From the NCBI GenBank assembly GCA_000509105.1, contig BAIF02000109.1, positions 1 to 64,000 of the forward strand: DNA of 64,000 bases, read 5' to 3'. Source of the DNA: Clostridiales bacterium VE202-21 (lineage in GTDB: Bacteria; Bacillota; Clostridia; Lachnospirales; Lachnospiraceae). This document shows positions 46,890 to 56,449 of this stretch, in pieces. Position numbers and translations under genes: made by a program. The first letter of the stretch is position 1; each line of letters begins with the position of its first letter. A model generated the notes under the pieces. That model was given only the letters and a program-made list of their open reading frames with translations, made no database searches and was not told where the DNA came from.

Positions 46890-47219
46890 TATAAATCCTT
46901 TCTATCATACATAATAAGATAGTTTTATTATAAGCGAAACAAAGACGTATTTCAAATAAGATTTCGGCAGTTGGTGCTTTTTGTGAAAAGCATCAATGTG
47001 AAATGTGAAACGGGATGTCCAGGCAGGCGTATCTGCCCGGAATGTCCCGTATTTTGTTTTTACTGTATAGGGGGCAATTGGGGAACAGTTCTGGCCTGCC
47101 CGAACTATTACATAATTGAAATCCTGTAGTAGAGGATTGACCATAAATTCTTTACTAACCGTAAATTTTGTTATATAATGGGGACACGAGCGAAATTTTG
47201 AAAAAAGGAGTTATATACA

Positions 47220-47735
47220 ATGAGTGAAAAAAGTTTACTGGATCAATGGCGGGATATAGCCTATAACAAGGAGCTGACAAAAAACCAGCTGGAAGAGTTC
47301 TGGGGCGGCTATTTTGATATTGAAAAGGGAATTTATGAACAACTTCTGGAGACACCGGATGAGGAAGTAAAGGGAACCGTAGAAGAGCTGGCTGCAAAAT
47401 ATGGACAGGACGTTATGACGATGGTTGGATTTTTGGACGGCATCAATGACAGCCTGAAGGTACCGAATCCGATTGAGACGATGACAGAAACAACAGAAGT
47501 CAGCTTGGCTTTTGATAAGGAAAAGTTATACAAGAACATGGTGGATGCAAAGGCAGAGTGGCTGTACGAGCTTCCCCAGTGGGACAAGATCTTTGATGAG
47601 GAGTCAAAAAAGCGTCTGTTCCGCGAACAGAAACAGTCAGGAACTGTCCGTAAGGAAAAGAAGATTGGAAGAAATGATCCATGTCCATGCGGCAGTGGCA
47701 AGAAATATAAAAAGTGCTGTGGTAAGAACGCCTAG
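47220..47735 (+). CDS. SEC-C motif protein
   Basis: This 171-residue protein has a helical N-terminal domain of about 145 residues and ends in a SEC-C zinc motif ([20 protein letters not shown]), with Cys ligands CxC...CC. SEC-C motifs bind zinc and in SecA contact SecB; in small proteins like this the role is unknown. AAAAAGGAG precedes the start. A terminator follows at 47779. Confidence 0.88.
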   Translation: MSEKSLLDQWRDIAYNKELTKNQLEEFWGGYFDIEKGIYEQLLETPDEEVKGTVEELAAKYGQDVMTMVGFLDGINDSLKVPNPIETMTETTEVSLAFDKEKLYKNMVDAKAEWLYELPQWDKIFDEESKKRLFREQKQSGTVRKEKKIGRNDPCPCGSGKKYKKCCGKNA

Positions 47736-47778
47736 ACTATGAAGCGGGGCGGCATACTTCGGCAGTATATTGTAAAAG

Positions 47779-47811
47779 AAATCCTCTGGGCACGGAAGCC
47801 GGAGGATTTTT
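47779..47811 (+). terminator. Terminator of the SEC-C gene
   Basis: AAATCCTCTGG pairs with CCGGAGGATTT around GCACGGAAG with one mismatch, followed by a short T run. Confidence 0.85.
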
Positions 47812-47840
47812 GAATATCTGATTATAACTGGGAGAACTTA

Positions 47841-48557
47841 ATGAGAATTTATTATTTGATAACCGGAGTTTTTTGCATCATGTATTATCTGGTGATGTAT
47901 CTGTACACAAGAAAATGGGCCTCAACCTTTTCTCTGTTCTGGCCTGCTGCCGGGGCGCTGCACCTGCTACTGGCCTATCTTGATCCGGGAGGAACCGCCG
48001 GACAGCTTTTGTCCGTCATTGTGCTGATCTGCTGGGCTGTCTTTCTCTATACGGAGGCCTGGATCTGCAGGGCCATGCTGAGAAGGACCAAAGAAGAGGT
48101 GCCCTGTATTATCATTCTTGGAGCACAGGTAAGAGGAACCCAAATTACAAATTCCCTGAAACGCAGACTGGACGCTGCATTGGTTTACCTGGAGCAGTAT
48201 CCGGAGACAAAGGCAGTTGTATCCGGAGGGCAGGGGAAAGGCGAGGACATAACAGAAGCGGAGGCAATGGCCGTGTATCTGGAACAGCAGGGGATTGACA
48301 GGAACAGAATTTCTCAGGAGGACAGTTCCACATCCACCTGGGAAAACATGAAAAATAGCGGCAGGATGATTGGAGATCTGGAACAGCCGGCTGCAGTTGT
48401 GACTAATAATTTCCATCTGTACCGCGCGCTGTTGATTGGGAAAAAGGCAGGTTTCACAAACCTTAAGGGAATCGCAGCAGGCTCAAATCCGGTTCTGCTG
48501 CTGAATTATCTTGTGAGGGAATTTTTTGCAGTTCTCTGGATAAAGATACGGCAGTAA
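47841..48557 (+). CDS. YdcF family (DUF218) protein
   Basis: This 238-residue protein has three N-terminal transmembrane helices (about 3-20, 30-50, 55-75) and a DUF218 domain with CIIILGAQVRG, SGGQGKGEDITEAEAMA and the DSSTSTWENM block. The fold is shared by YdcF and SanA, which are linked to envelope integrity; the reaction is unknown. The RBS is GGGAG. Confidence 0.88.
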   Translation: MRIYYLITGVFCIMYYLVMYLYTRKWASTFSLFWPAAGALHLLLAYLDPGGTAGQLLSVIVLICWAVFLYTEAWICRAMLRRTKEEVPCIIILGAQVRGTQITNSLKRRLDAALVYLEQYPETKAVVSGGQGKGEDITEAEAMAVYLEQQGIDRNRISQEDSSTSTWENMKNSGRMIGDLEQPAAVVTNNFHLYRALLIGKKAGFTNLKGIAAGSNPVLLLNYLVREFFAVLWIKIRQ

Positions 48558-48603
48558 CATAAAAAGCATTGGATCCAAAACAATAAAAAATTAAAACAGT
48601 GCT

Positions 48604-48631
48604 TTGACAAAATAAAAAAATCTGTTAAAAT
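48604..48631 (+). promoter_or_regulatory. Promoter of the leader RNA
   Basis: TTGACA (48604-48609) and TAAAAT (48626-48631) are spaced 16 bases. The start codon of the next gene is 175 bases away, leaving a long untranslated leader. Confidence 0.75.
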
Positions 48632-48639
48632 AGAAATGG

Positions 48640-48755
48640 AATGAAGAAAAAGGCCATAATCCCCATATTCGTATATATGGCATATGATACCAATAGAAAT
48701 AAGTCTTTAAGGCGTAGTCTATGAGTGTAAATTCAAAGATTATACGCCTTTTTCT
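48640..48755 (+). promoter_or_regulatory. Structured leader RNA ending in an intrinsic terminator
   Basis: Within the leader CCATAT and ATATGG can pair around 48663-48680, and CATATG repeats follow. AAGGCGTA (48709-48716) pairs with TACGCCTT (48743-48750), followed by TTTC, an intrinsic terminator 50 bases before the coding region. A terminator between promoter and gene suggests attenuation or a riboswitch. I checked it by eye against purine, SAM, T-box, preQ1 and glycine riboswitch consensus features and could not assign it. Confidence 0.5.
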
Positions 48756-48805
48756 TATATCTGCAGAATAATGCAGGACAAGAAATATGAGAAGGAGGGC
48801 TTATT

Positions 48806-49405
48806 ATGCCAAAAACAAAATTTCAGCGGATTCTATATGGGGCATTCATGTCCATAACCATGGCTTATGGTATGGAAGTATACAATGTTGCAATTAAACA
48901 GGGGTATCATACAATGGCAGGCAGTTTCAGCAATATGACAAATCACGTTTTTCTGGAGGCGCTTATAGAAGTTTCGTATATGTGGATCCTTGTGTTTATC
49001 TTTTCAAATCTGTGGGGAAACAGAGTTGGACGCAAGCTCGCCGGAAAAATCGTTCGTCCTGAAATCGATAATCCATTTTATATGACACTTATGATGTCCG
49101 GATGTACAGTTTTGATTATGTGTCCTACCATGAGTTTGGCGGCATCCATACTGTTTAATATTATCCTGGGGCATGCACCCGTGAGCCAGCTGCCGGCCAT
49201 CTGGGCAGGGACACTGCTGAAGAATTTTCCCATGGCACTGCTTTGGAATCTGTTTGCAGCAGGACCGCTGACAAGGCTGCTATTCGGAGCATTCATGAAA
49301 ATCAGGCACCCGAAAATTGCTGGAAATACGGCCGGATTAGATATAGAAAATATGGTTGACAAAAATAACCGTGATGTTATAATGAGTTTAGATTCAACAA
49401 GATAA
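48806..49405 (+). CDS. DUF2798 domain protein
   Basis: This 199-residue membrane protein has four helices and a doubled DUF2798 pattern: FGAFMSITMAYGMEVYN-like and later MTLMMSGCTVLIMCPTMS. Function is unknown for the family. The AGAAGGAGGG ribosome binding site is strong. It has its own leader RNA with terminator (above), so it is likely regulated by a ligand or by translation. Confidence 0.8.
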   Translation: MPKTKFQRILYGAFMSITMAYGMEVYNVAIKQGYHTMAGSFSNMTNHVFLEALIEVSYMWILVFIFSNLWGNRVGRKLAGKIVRPEIDNPFYMTLMMSGCTVLIMCPTMSLAASILFNIILGHAPVSQLPAIWAGTLLKNFPMALLWNLFAAGPLTRLLFGAFMKIRHPKIAGNTAGLDIENMVDKNNRDVIMSLDSTR

Positions 49406-49539
49406 GCCCACCTCTATAGGGGAGAGGTGAATCACGAAAAACAAGATTAACGGCAATGGCGGGCGGAGAGGAATTGGTATCTCCCACAGACATTGTAGTC
49501 GTACTTTGTGAAATTACCTGACGTGGATGGAAACATAAT

Positions 49540-49785
49540 AATAACACGCAGACGAGACGAGTAGAGTGTGGAAGAGCGCCAGAGAGGGGAGCCAAGGCTG
49601 AAAACTCCCTGTTTCGGAAGCATTTGAAAACTACCTCCGAGTGGCTGAAAACAGTCCGGTGATTCCGTTATCATCATGAATAAAGTGGTTCTGGTATCAG
49701 TATACCAGCACAAATAGGGTGGAACCGCGAGAACTTTATAGACTCGTCCCTTTCTGCAGTTTTCTGTGGAAAGGGATTTTTTATA
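49540..49785 (+). promoter_or_regulatory. T-box leader, threonine-specific, before thrS
   Basis: The T-box AGGGTGGAACCGCG is at 49716-49729. The probable specifier codon is ACC (Thr) at 49633-49635 in the bulged 3' side of stem I. The intrinsic terminator is TCCCTTTC (49747-49754)/GAAAGGGA (49769-49776) with a T run to 49783. Uncharged tRNA-Thr should favour read-through into thrS. Confidence 0.93.
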
Positions 49786-49830
49786 TTCTATAATAAAAAA
49801 TTTTAAATAATGTATTAGGAGGAAAAGAAA

Positions 49831-51756
49831 ATGAAGATTTCTTTAAAAGACGGTTCAGAGAGAGAATACGCGGGCAGCAAGTCCGTGATCGCAATAGCCT
49901 CTGATATCAGTGAAGGGCTTGCACGCATAGCAACAGCCGGAGAAATAAACGGAGAAACAGCAGACCTGCGGACTGTGGTTGACAGTGACTGTGATCTGAA
50001 TATTCTCACGTTTCAGGATGAGAAGGGAAAAAGTGCATTTTGGCACACCGCTTCACACATTATGGCACAGGCCGTTAAAAGATTATATCCGGATACAAAG
50101 CTGGCAATCGGACCTTCCGTGGCAGACGGTTTTTATTATGATATTGACCGTGAAACACCGCTCACAGCGGATGATCTTGATAAAATCGAAGCGGAAATGA
50201 AAAAAATTGTGAAAGAAGCGCTGCCTATCGAACAATTTACAAAACCGAGGGCAGAAGCAATCGCATATTTTAGAGAAAAGGGAGAACCATATAAAGTAGA
50301 ATTAATTGAAGATCTTCCGGATGATGCTGTGATCAGTTTTTATTCACAGGGCGAGTTTACAGACTTATGTGCAGGGCCGCATCTGATGACGACAAAACCG
50401 GTAAAAGCTTTTAAGCTGACAAGCCTGGCCGGAGCTTACTGGCGGGGCAGCGAAAAGAATAAGATGCTGCAGCGGATCTACGGGACTGCATTTCCGAAAA
50501 AGGCAGAGCTGGATGAGTATCTGGCCATGCTGGAGGAGGCGAAGAAGCGTGACCACAGAAAGCTGGGAAAAGAACTTGGCCTTTTTATGATGAGGGATGA
50601 AGGCCCTGGTTTTCCGTTTTTCCTTCCAAAAGGAATGGTTTTAAAGAATACGCTTCTGGATTACTGGCGCGAGATACATCAAAGGAACGGCTATGTGGAG
50701 ATATCCACCCCGATCATGCTCAGCCGTCATCTTTGGGAGACTTCCGGCCATTGGGATCATTACAAGGATAATATGTACGCAACGGTGATCGATGAAGAAG
50801 ATTTTGCGATCAAACCGATGAACTGCCCGGGAGGTATACTGGTCTATCAGTCGGAGCCGCGGTCTTATCGTGATCTGCCCATGAGGATGGGAGAGCTGGG
50901 TCTGGTTCACCGGCACGAAAAGTCCGGACAGCTCCATGGTCTGATGAGGGTACGGTGTTTTACCCAGGACGATGCTCATATCTTTATGATGCCGGAACAG
51001 ATACGTGATGAGATTAAAGATGTTGCCAGGCTAATCGACGAAGTATACAGTCTGTTCGGGTTTAAGTACCATGTGGAACTATCTACACGTCCGGAAGACA
51101 GCATGGGAAGCGATGAAGACTGGGACATGGCAACAGATGCGCTCAGGGGCGCGCTGGATGATCTTGGTCTTTCCTATGTGGTGAACGAGGGCGATGGTGC
51201 GTTTTATGGACCAAAGATCGACTTCCACCTGGAGGACTCCATAGGAAGGACATGGCAGTGTGGAACCATTCAGCTTGATTTTCAGCTGCCGCTCCGCTTT
51301 AACCTGGAGTATACCGGCGCTGACGGCGAAAAGCACAGGCCGATTATGATCCACCGCGTTGCATTTGGCTCCATAGAACGGTTTATTGGGATTCTTATTG
51401 AACATTTCGCGGGCGCATTTCCGACATGGCTGGCTCCGGTTCAGGTTCGGGTACTTCCGATATCCGACAAATATATGGATTATGGCAGAAAAGTATTTGA
51501 AGTTCTGAATAAATCCGGGATCCGAACTGAAATGGATACCCGGGCCGAAAAAATTGGTTATAAAATCCGGGAAGCCCAGATGCAGAAAATCCCCTATATG
51601 CTTGTGGCAGGCGCAAAGGAAGAAGAGAATGGGCTTGTATCTGTGAGAAGCAGATTTGCCGGCGACGAGGGTCAGAAGAGCTTGGATGAATTTGTTGCTT
51701 CTGTTTCCAGTGAAATTGCCGAAAAGACAGTCCGTGAGGTAGTAAAACAGGAATAA
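49831..51756 (+). CDS. thrS: Threonyl-tRNA synthetase
   Basis: This 641-residue class II enzyme has the N-terminal TGS domain (about 1-60), the editing domain with HxxxH (HTASHIMAQAVKRL) and a conserved cysteine (TDLCAGPH), the catalytic core (PMNCPGGILVY, RMGELGLVHRHEKSG, FTQDDAHIF) and the C-terminal anticodon-binding domain. A GGAGGAAAAG ribosome binding site precedes it. The T-box leader upstream regulates it. Confidence 0.98.
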   Translation: MKISLKDGSEREYAGSKSVIAIASDISEGLARIATAGEINGETADLRTVVDSDCDLNILTFQDEKGKSAFWHTASHIMAQAVKRLYPDTKLAIGPSVADGFYYDIDRETPLTADDLDKIEAEMKKIVKEALPIEQFTKPRAEAIAYFREKGEPYKVELIEDLPDDAVISFYSQGEFTDLCAGPHLMTTKPVKAFKLTSLAGAYWRGSEKNKMLQRIYGTAFPKKAELDEYLAMLEEAKKRDHRKLGKELGLFMMRDEGPGFPFFLPKGMVLKNTLLDYWREIHQRNGYVEISTPIMLSRHLWETSGHWDHYKDNMYATVIDEEDFAIKPMNCPGGILVYQSEPRSYRDLPMRMGELGLVHRHEKSGQLHGLMRVRCFTQDDAHIFMMPEQIRDEIKDVARLIDEVYSLFGFKYHVELSTRPEDSMGSDEDWDMATDALRGALDDLGLSYVVNEGDGAFYGPKIDFHLEDSIGRTWQCGTIQLDFQLPLRFNLEYTGADGEKHRPIMIHRVAFGSIERFIGILIEHFAGAFPTWLAPVQVRVLPISDKYMDYGRKVFEVLNKSGIRTEMDTRAEKIGYKIREAQMQKIPYMLVAGAKEEENGLVSVRSRFAGDEGQKSLDEFVASVSSEIAEKTVREVVKQE

Positions 51757-51814
51757 TCCAAAGGGCGGCAGGGCATAATGATACTGATTTTATTAATAAG
51801 AAGGAGGTATGATC

Positions 51815-52168
51815 ATGCCAGAATTAAAATGTACCGTGCAGACATGTGTGCACAATAAGCAGTTTTTATGTGACCTTGACAAAATCGAGGTAGGAGGAAG
51901 CAACGCAAAAACTCCCAGAGAGACATGCTGCGACAGTTTCCAGGAAAGAAAGAATGACAGCTCTTCTAACAGTTATTCCAACAGCTATTCAAACAGCTAC
52001 AGCGATGTAAATGGTAAGGCTTCAGACTGCAGCTGTATCGACTGTAAGGCAGTAGAATGTATGTATAACTGTAACTGTGAATGCCACGCAGGAAAGATCA
52101 GTGTAGAAGGAAGCAATGCCTGTCATTGCGAGGGTACAGAATGTGCCACATTTAAATGTAAAGGTTGA
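51815..52168 (+). CDS. DUF1540 domain protein (two cysteine-rich modules)
   Basis: This 117-residue protein has an N-terminal DUF1540 module (CTVQTCVHNKQFLCDL...CCDSF) and a second cysteine-rich module at about 65-115 (DCKAVECMYNCNCECHAG...CATFKC), joined by a Ser/Asn/Tyr repeat linker (SNSYSNSYSNSYS). DUF1540 proteins are small, probably metal-binding, and often linked to sporulation; the reaction is unknown. I start at ATG 51815 after AAGGAGG. Confidence 0.85.
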   Translation: MPELKCTVQTCVHNKQFLCDLDKIEVGGSNAKTPRETCCDSFQERKNDSSSNSYSNSYSNSYSDVNGKASDCSCIDCKAVECMYNCNCECHAGKISVEGSNACHCEGTECATFKCKG

Positions 52169-52203
52169 GAAAATTAAACTCCGCACTTGGAAAAAGTGAA
52201 GCA

Positions 52204-52247
52204 GGAAGAGCAGGTATCCGGGTTAGAAACCGGCATACCTGCTCTTC
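52204..52247 (+). terminator. Terminator-like hairpin after the DUF1540 gene
   Basis: GAAGAGCAGGTAT and CCGG pair with CCGG and ATACCTGCTCTTC around GTTAGAAA, one of the longest stems in the window. The T run is poor. Confidence 0.7.
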
Positions 52248-52320
52248 TTGGTTGACTTGAGTACCTGCTAGGCGTTATAATCATAATATCTGCATAAAAA
52301 TTGGAAGGACTCTGATGTGA

Positions 52321-53670
52321 ATGAGTGAAGAAAAACAGAATCAGGTGTATAAAAAAACAGAAGAAAGCAGCGGATATTATGCAAAACGCCCTTCTTTCGG
52401 ACAAAACGGACCATCAAAACTGAGGCAGAAGTTCAGCCGGGGCATGACTATTTTTGTAGTGATCGCTGCCTGTATCCTCTTTTATTTTGCGCTGTTAAGG
52501 CTGCCCGCAATTTCAGAAGTCCTAAAAGAAATATTCAGAGTCTTAAAGCCAATTGTTTATGGGCTTGCAATTGCATATCTTCTGAATCCGATCGTCAAAT
52601 TTGTTGAGAGACATTTAAAACCTTTTCTGGAAAAGAAATTACATGATCAGAGACGGATTCATGCGCTTTCGAGAGGCGCAGGGATCTTTGCGGCGGTTCT
52701 GGTGCTGTTGTTTATTATTGTCGCATTATTTAATATGATGATACCGGAATTATATGGAAGCATCAGGGATATGATTCTCACGGTACCAAGCCAGCTGAAC
52801 CAGCTGGTGGACAAGGTTATGGAGATGAATTCACAGGATTCCACACTCGGCCAGCTTTTGAGCAATGTCTTAAAGGAAGCTACGGACTTTATACAGACAT
52901 GGATGCGCACCGACCTCCTGAATCAGATTAATGTTGTTATGTCGAATCTGACGGTAGGAGTCATCAATATTGTCAGCGAACTTCTGAATCTGGTCATCGG
53001 AATCATCATATCCATTTACGTATTGTTCAGCAAAGAAAAGTTTGCAAGACAATCAAAAAAACTGGTCTATGCAGTTTTAAAACCCTCTCAGGCAAATATG
53101 CTTCTGCATCTGACCATCAAGAGCAATGAGATATTCGGGGGATTTATTATTGGTAAGATTATTGACTCGGCAATCATTGGAGTCCTTTGCTTTGTTGGGC
53201 TTTCCATATTGAAGATGCCATATACGCTTCTTGTCAGCGTGATTGTTGGAGTGACGAATGTGATTCCGTTTTTTGGGCCTTATATCGGAGCAATACCGAG
53301 TGCAGTACTGATCATGCTCACAGATCCAAAGATGGGGATTTATTTTATTCTATTTATACTGGTTCTGCAGCAATTGGACGGAAATGTAATCGGCCCGAAA
53401 ATACTGGGCGATTCCACAGGGTTATCCGCGTTCTGGGTCGTATTCGCAATCCTGCTGGGAGGAGGGCTGTTTGGGGTTATCGGCATGATTTTGGGCGTGC
53501 CTACTTTTGCGGTAATCTACTATATTATAAATATGCTGATTAACCATATGCTTGAGAAGAAGAAACTGCCGATTGATACCGCAGCGTACGGAGAAATGAG
53601 CTATGTAGACGCTGACGGGACTTATGTACATTCAGACGATAATGAAACAAATAAAGAAAAAGGGGAATAA
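52321..53670 (+). CDS. AI-2E family transporter
   Basis: This 449-residue membrane protein has a charged N-terminus, about eight transmembrane helices and the AI-2E family signatures (VIIGVLCFVG-like, GVTNVIPFFGPYIGAIPSA and LQQLDGNVIGPKILG). The family includes TqsA-type exporters and Na+/H+ antiporters; the substrate cannot be told. It lies four bases upstream of metA and is probably cotranscribed. Confidence 0.92.
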   Translation: MSEEKQNQVYKKTEESSGYYAKRPSFGQNGPSKLRQKFSRGMTIFVVIAACILFYFALLRLPAISEVLKEIFRVLKPIVYGLAIAYLLNPIVKFVERHLKPFLEKKLHDQRRIHALSRGAGIFAAVLVLLFIIVALFNMMIPELYGSIRDMILTVPSQLNQLVDKVMEMNSQDSTLGQLLSNVLKEATDFIQTWMRTDLLNQINVVMSNLTVGVINIVSELLNLVIGIIISIYVLFSKEKFARQSKKLVYAVLKPSQANMLLHLTIKSNEIFGGFIIGKIIDSAIIGVLCFVGLSILKMPYTLLVSVIVGVTNVIPFFGPYIGAIPSAVLIMLTDPKMGIYFILFILVLQQLDGNVIGPKILGDSTGLSAFWVVFAILLGGGLFGVIGMILGVPTFAVIYYIINMLINHMLEKKKLPIDTAAYGEMSYVDADGTYVHSDDNETNKEKGE

Positions 53671-53673
53671 AAT

Positions 53674-54618
53674 ATGCCAATACGAGTACAAAATGATTTG
53701 CCGGTTAAAGAGATTTTAGAGCAGGAAAATATATTCGTGATGGACGAATCCCGTGCGGCGCACCAGGATATCCGCCCAATCAGTATCGGCCTTCTGAACC
53801 TGATGCCGCTTAAAGAGGATACGGAACTTCAGATCCTGCGGTCACTCTCCAATACACCTCTTCAGGTAGACGTGACTTTTGTGCGGGTAAGCAGCCATGT
53901 GTCCAAAAACACGTCCACCAGCCATATTTATAAGTTTTATGAGGCTTTCGAGACGATCAAAAGCCAGAAGTTTGACGGTTTTATCATAACAGGCGCACCG
54001 GTGGAGCAGATGCCTTTTGAGGAGGTGGATTATTGGGAAGAGTTGAAGGAGATCATGGACTGGACCATGACCAATGTTACGTCTACGCTTCATCTTTGCT
54101 GGGGAGCCCAGGCGGGACTCTATTATCATTATGGGATTAATAAAGTGCAGCTTCCTGAAAAGATGTTCGGCATATTCCCGCACCATGTCAGGAACCGTAA
54201 GATTCCTCTCCTCAGAGGGTTCGATGATGTGTTCTTTGCACCGCATTCCAGACATACGACAGTTCCACGCGAGCTGCTGGAGAAAGATGACCGAATTACG
54301 ATTCTGGCAGAATCGGAGGAGGCCGGTGTATTTCTCTGCATGGCAAAGGAAGGACGCCAGATTTTTGTAATGGGGCATCCTGAATACGACAGAGTGACGC
54401 TGGATGCGGAGTATAAGAGGGATAAAGCCAAGGGGCTGGATATAAAAGTGCCTGTGAACTATTATCCAAACAACGATCCGGGCAATAAGCCCGAACTGCT
54501 CTGGCGTTCTCATGCAAACAATCTTTATTCGAACTGGCTCAATTATTACGTCTATCAGCTGACTCCTTACGACCTGTATGGAACACCTTTTGAGAATATA
54601 GAGAAACCGCGTGGTTAA
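53674..54618 (+). CDS. metA: Homoserine O-acetyltransferase, MetA family (predicted acetyl-CoA specific)
   Basis: This 314-residue protein is a MetA (homoserine transacylase) with catalytic C142 (LHLCWGAQ) and the downstream HPEYD block. Residue 111 is Glu ([13 protein letters not shown]). In the MetA family Glu at 111 goes with acetyl-CoA use and Gly with succinyl-CoA use, so O-acetylhomoserine is the expected product despite the common name succinyltransferase. It lies four bases after the transporter gene, RBS AAAAAGGGG. The family call is certain; substrate preference is inferred from one residue. Confidence 0.93.
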   Translation: MPIRVQNDLPVKEILEQENIFVMDESRAAHQDIRPISIGLLNLMPLKEDTELQILRSLSNTPLQVDVTFVRVSSHVSKNTSTSHIYKFYEAFETIKSQKFDGFIITGAPVEQMPFEEVDYWEELKEIMDWTMTNVTSTLHLCWGAQAGLYYHYGINKVQLPEKMFGIFPHHVRNRKIPLLRGFDDVFFAPHSRHTTVPRELLEKDDRITILAESEEAGVFLCMAKEGRQIFVMGHPEYDRVTLDAEYKRDKAKGLDIKVPVNYYPNNDPGNKPELLWRSHANNLYSNWLNYYVYQLTPYDLYGTPFENIEKPRG

Positions 54619-54701
54619 GGGGGGATTGAGAATTCATGTAGTTCTGAAACGGCAGCAATTCCGCGGGCATATCAAAATCTTATCATATATTGTAGGAAGG
54701 G

Positions 54702-54741
54702 TATACCCAAAGGGACCCCGTAATTCATGCCCTTTGGGTAT
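54702..54741 (+). repeat. Interspersed hairpin repeat, family B copy 2
   Basis: ATACCCAAAGGG (54703-54714) is perfectly inverted against CCCTTTGGGTAT (54730-54741) with a 15-base loop that reads ACCCCGTAATTCATG. Copy 1 is at 441-473. It lies upstream of the carboxypeptidase gene. Confidence 0.7.
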
Positions 54742-54807
54742 GATATAGTCTGCAACTTTCGGGCACACACTATATCACAATACAATTTTGAGAAAGGATT
54801 CACATCT

Positions 54808-56166
54808 ATGAAAACACAAAAGCATCTATTTTTATATGCTATTCTTGTTTTTGCCTTTTCACTATGTTTATCTTTTTTGCTTCCCGGAATGGAAGTCAGG
54901 GCAGAACGGGCCATTGATATTGCCCGGAGTAACGGTAATCAACTGGAAGAGCGCTATCAGCCTGCTGGTTCTATTATTGTAGAAATAAATACAGGTCAAG
55001 TCCTGTGGCAGGAAAATCCGCAGATATCCTGGGAGCCAGCCAGCATGTCTAAACTTATGACCATACTGCTGGCTTACGATGCCATTCAGGAAGGCAAATT
55101 CTCGCTGAACACCCAGGTTTCTGTCACTGACAAATATCTGGATATAGCCAGCAGGTATTCATTGAGCAACAACAAGATGCTGGCCGGAGCTACCTATACT
55201 GTAGCAGAATTATTCGATCTGATCATTGTCCCATCTTCAGCTGCCGCAACCTATATGCTTGCAGATCTGATTGAGCCAGACCCGGACAAGTTCGTTACAC
55301 TTCTGAACGAAAGAGCTGCATCCATTGGTATGAAGAATACCCGGTATTATAACCCTGTGGGAGTTCCTAACAAACTGCTGATTCCCTACCAGCCTGTCAA
55401 TGCCTCACTTACGGATGTGAATGTCACAACACCGGAGGATTATGCCCTGCTATGCTGCTATTTTGTGAAAACTTATCCGGATATCCTAAATCATACAAAA
55501 TACCCTAAGATCGTGGTAAAAGAAGGAACTCCGTACGAAGAGAAATTTGATACTTACCAGTATTCGATCGAAGGAGCCAAATATTCGCTGAAAGGAACCG
55601 ATGGATTAAAGACCGGTTCCAATCAAAACGGTTTTAATTATTCTTCCACTGCACTGCGCGGAAACACCCGTCTTGTAGAGATTGTAATGGGTGTTTCAAA
55701 GTGGGAGGATCAGGCAGGTGAGGAAATACGCCATGTCATTGGCAATGCCATTATGGAACAGGCCTTCCAAAATTTTGAGTACCGGAAAGTACTAAAAAAA
55801 GGTATCCACACGATTAATGATAAGAAAATTGAGATTAAAAAAGACCTGTGGGACTGTGTCCCCCAAAATACTGATGTTTCATTTAATCTGGACAACGGGA
55901 AAGTATCTGTAAATTTAAAAAGAGAATTTCTGCCCGGTTATCAAACTCCTGCCGTTTCATATGAAGCTGCCCCGATTTTTTCCGGGAGTGCGGGTTCATG
56001 GTCTACTATAGTAATAAAAGTTCTGCTTCTCATTATTATGATTCTCCTGTTACTAGGGTGCCTCCGTTTCTATTATGTTTTACTTCAGAGGAAAAAACTC
56101 CGTAAAAGACGAATGGAACGCAGAAAACTGCAGAATACCAGGTCGTTGCATGATAAAGATCATTAA
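54808..56166 (+). CDS. D-alanyl-D-alanine carboxypeptidase (penicillin-binding protein 5 type)
   Basis: This 452-residue protein has an N-terminal signal peptide (residues 5-32), the serine S79xxK82 motif (SMSK), a KTG motif (LKTGSN) and a C-terminal membrane anchor followed by basic residues (about 405-452). It trims the terminal D-Ala of peptidoglycan. The SxN motif is replaced by SSAAA (IVPSSAAATYM), where homologues usually have an Asn. I start at ATG 54808 after GAAAGGA. Confidence 0.9.
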   Translation: MKTQKHLFLYAILVFAFSLCLSFLLPGMEVRAERAIDIARSNGNQLEERYQPAGSIIVEINTGQVLWQENPQISWEPASMSKLMTILLAYDAIQEGKFSLNTQVSVTDKYLDIASRYSLSNNKMLAGATYTVAELFDLIIVPSSAAATYMLADLIEPDPDKFVTLLNERAASIGMKNTRYYNPVGVPNKLLIPYQPVNASLTDVNVTTPEDYALLCCYFVKTYPDILNHTKYPKIVVKEGTPYEEKFDTYQYSIEGAKYSLKGTDGLKTGSNQNGFNYSSTALRGNTRLVEIVMGVSKWEDQAGEEIRHVIGNAIMEQAFQNFEYRKVLKKGIHTINDKKIEIKKDLWDCVPQNTDVSFNLDNGKVSVNLKREFLPGYQTPAVSYEAAPIFSGSAGSWSTIVIKVLLLIIMILLLLGCLRFYYVLLQRKKLRKRRMERRKLQNTRSLHDKDH

Positions 56167-56449
56167 GTGTTCTCCCAGTGCTTTTATCAGTCATAACCGC
56201 ATTCGAATAGTGTTTCTAAAAGTCATTGCTGCATATAAAAACAATCACACTGTCATCTTCTGTACTAAATGAAATGACTGGACCAGCCTGCGTTAAAATT
56301 GCAATCTACCGTTGCGGAAGCATAAAGGATGGTAAATAAAAGAATTATTTAGACAGATATGGAATATTTTGGAATAATTATCAAGCTTGTACATATACTT
56401 TAATATAGTACTATTAAATTACAAGATTTGATGATAGGAGAGAAGTATA

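Noticed and set aside
48655..48725. Purine riboswitch in the leader before the DUF2798 gene
   Set aside because: The TATATGG element is suggestive, but the other conserved junction bases (for example the CTAYG after the third helix) do not line up.
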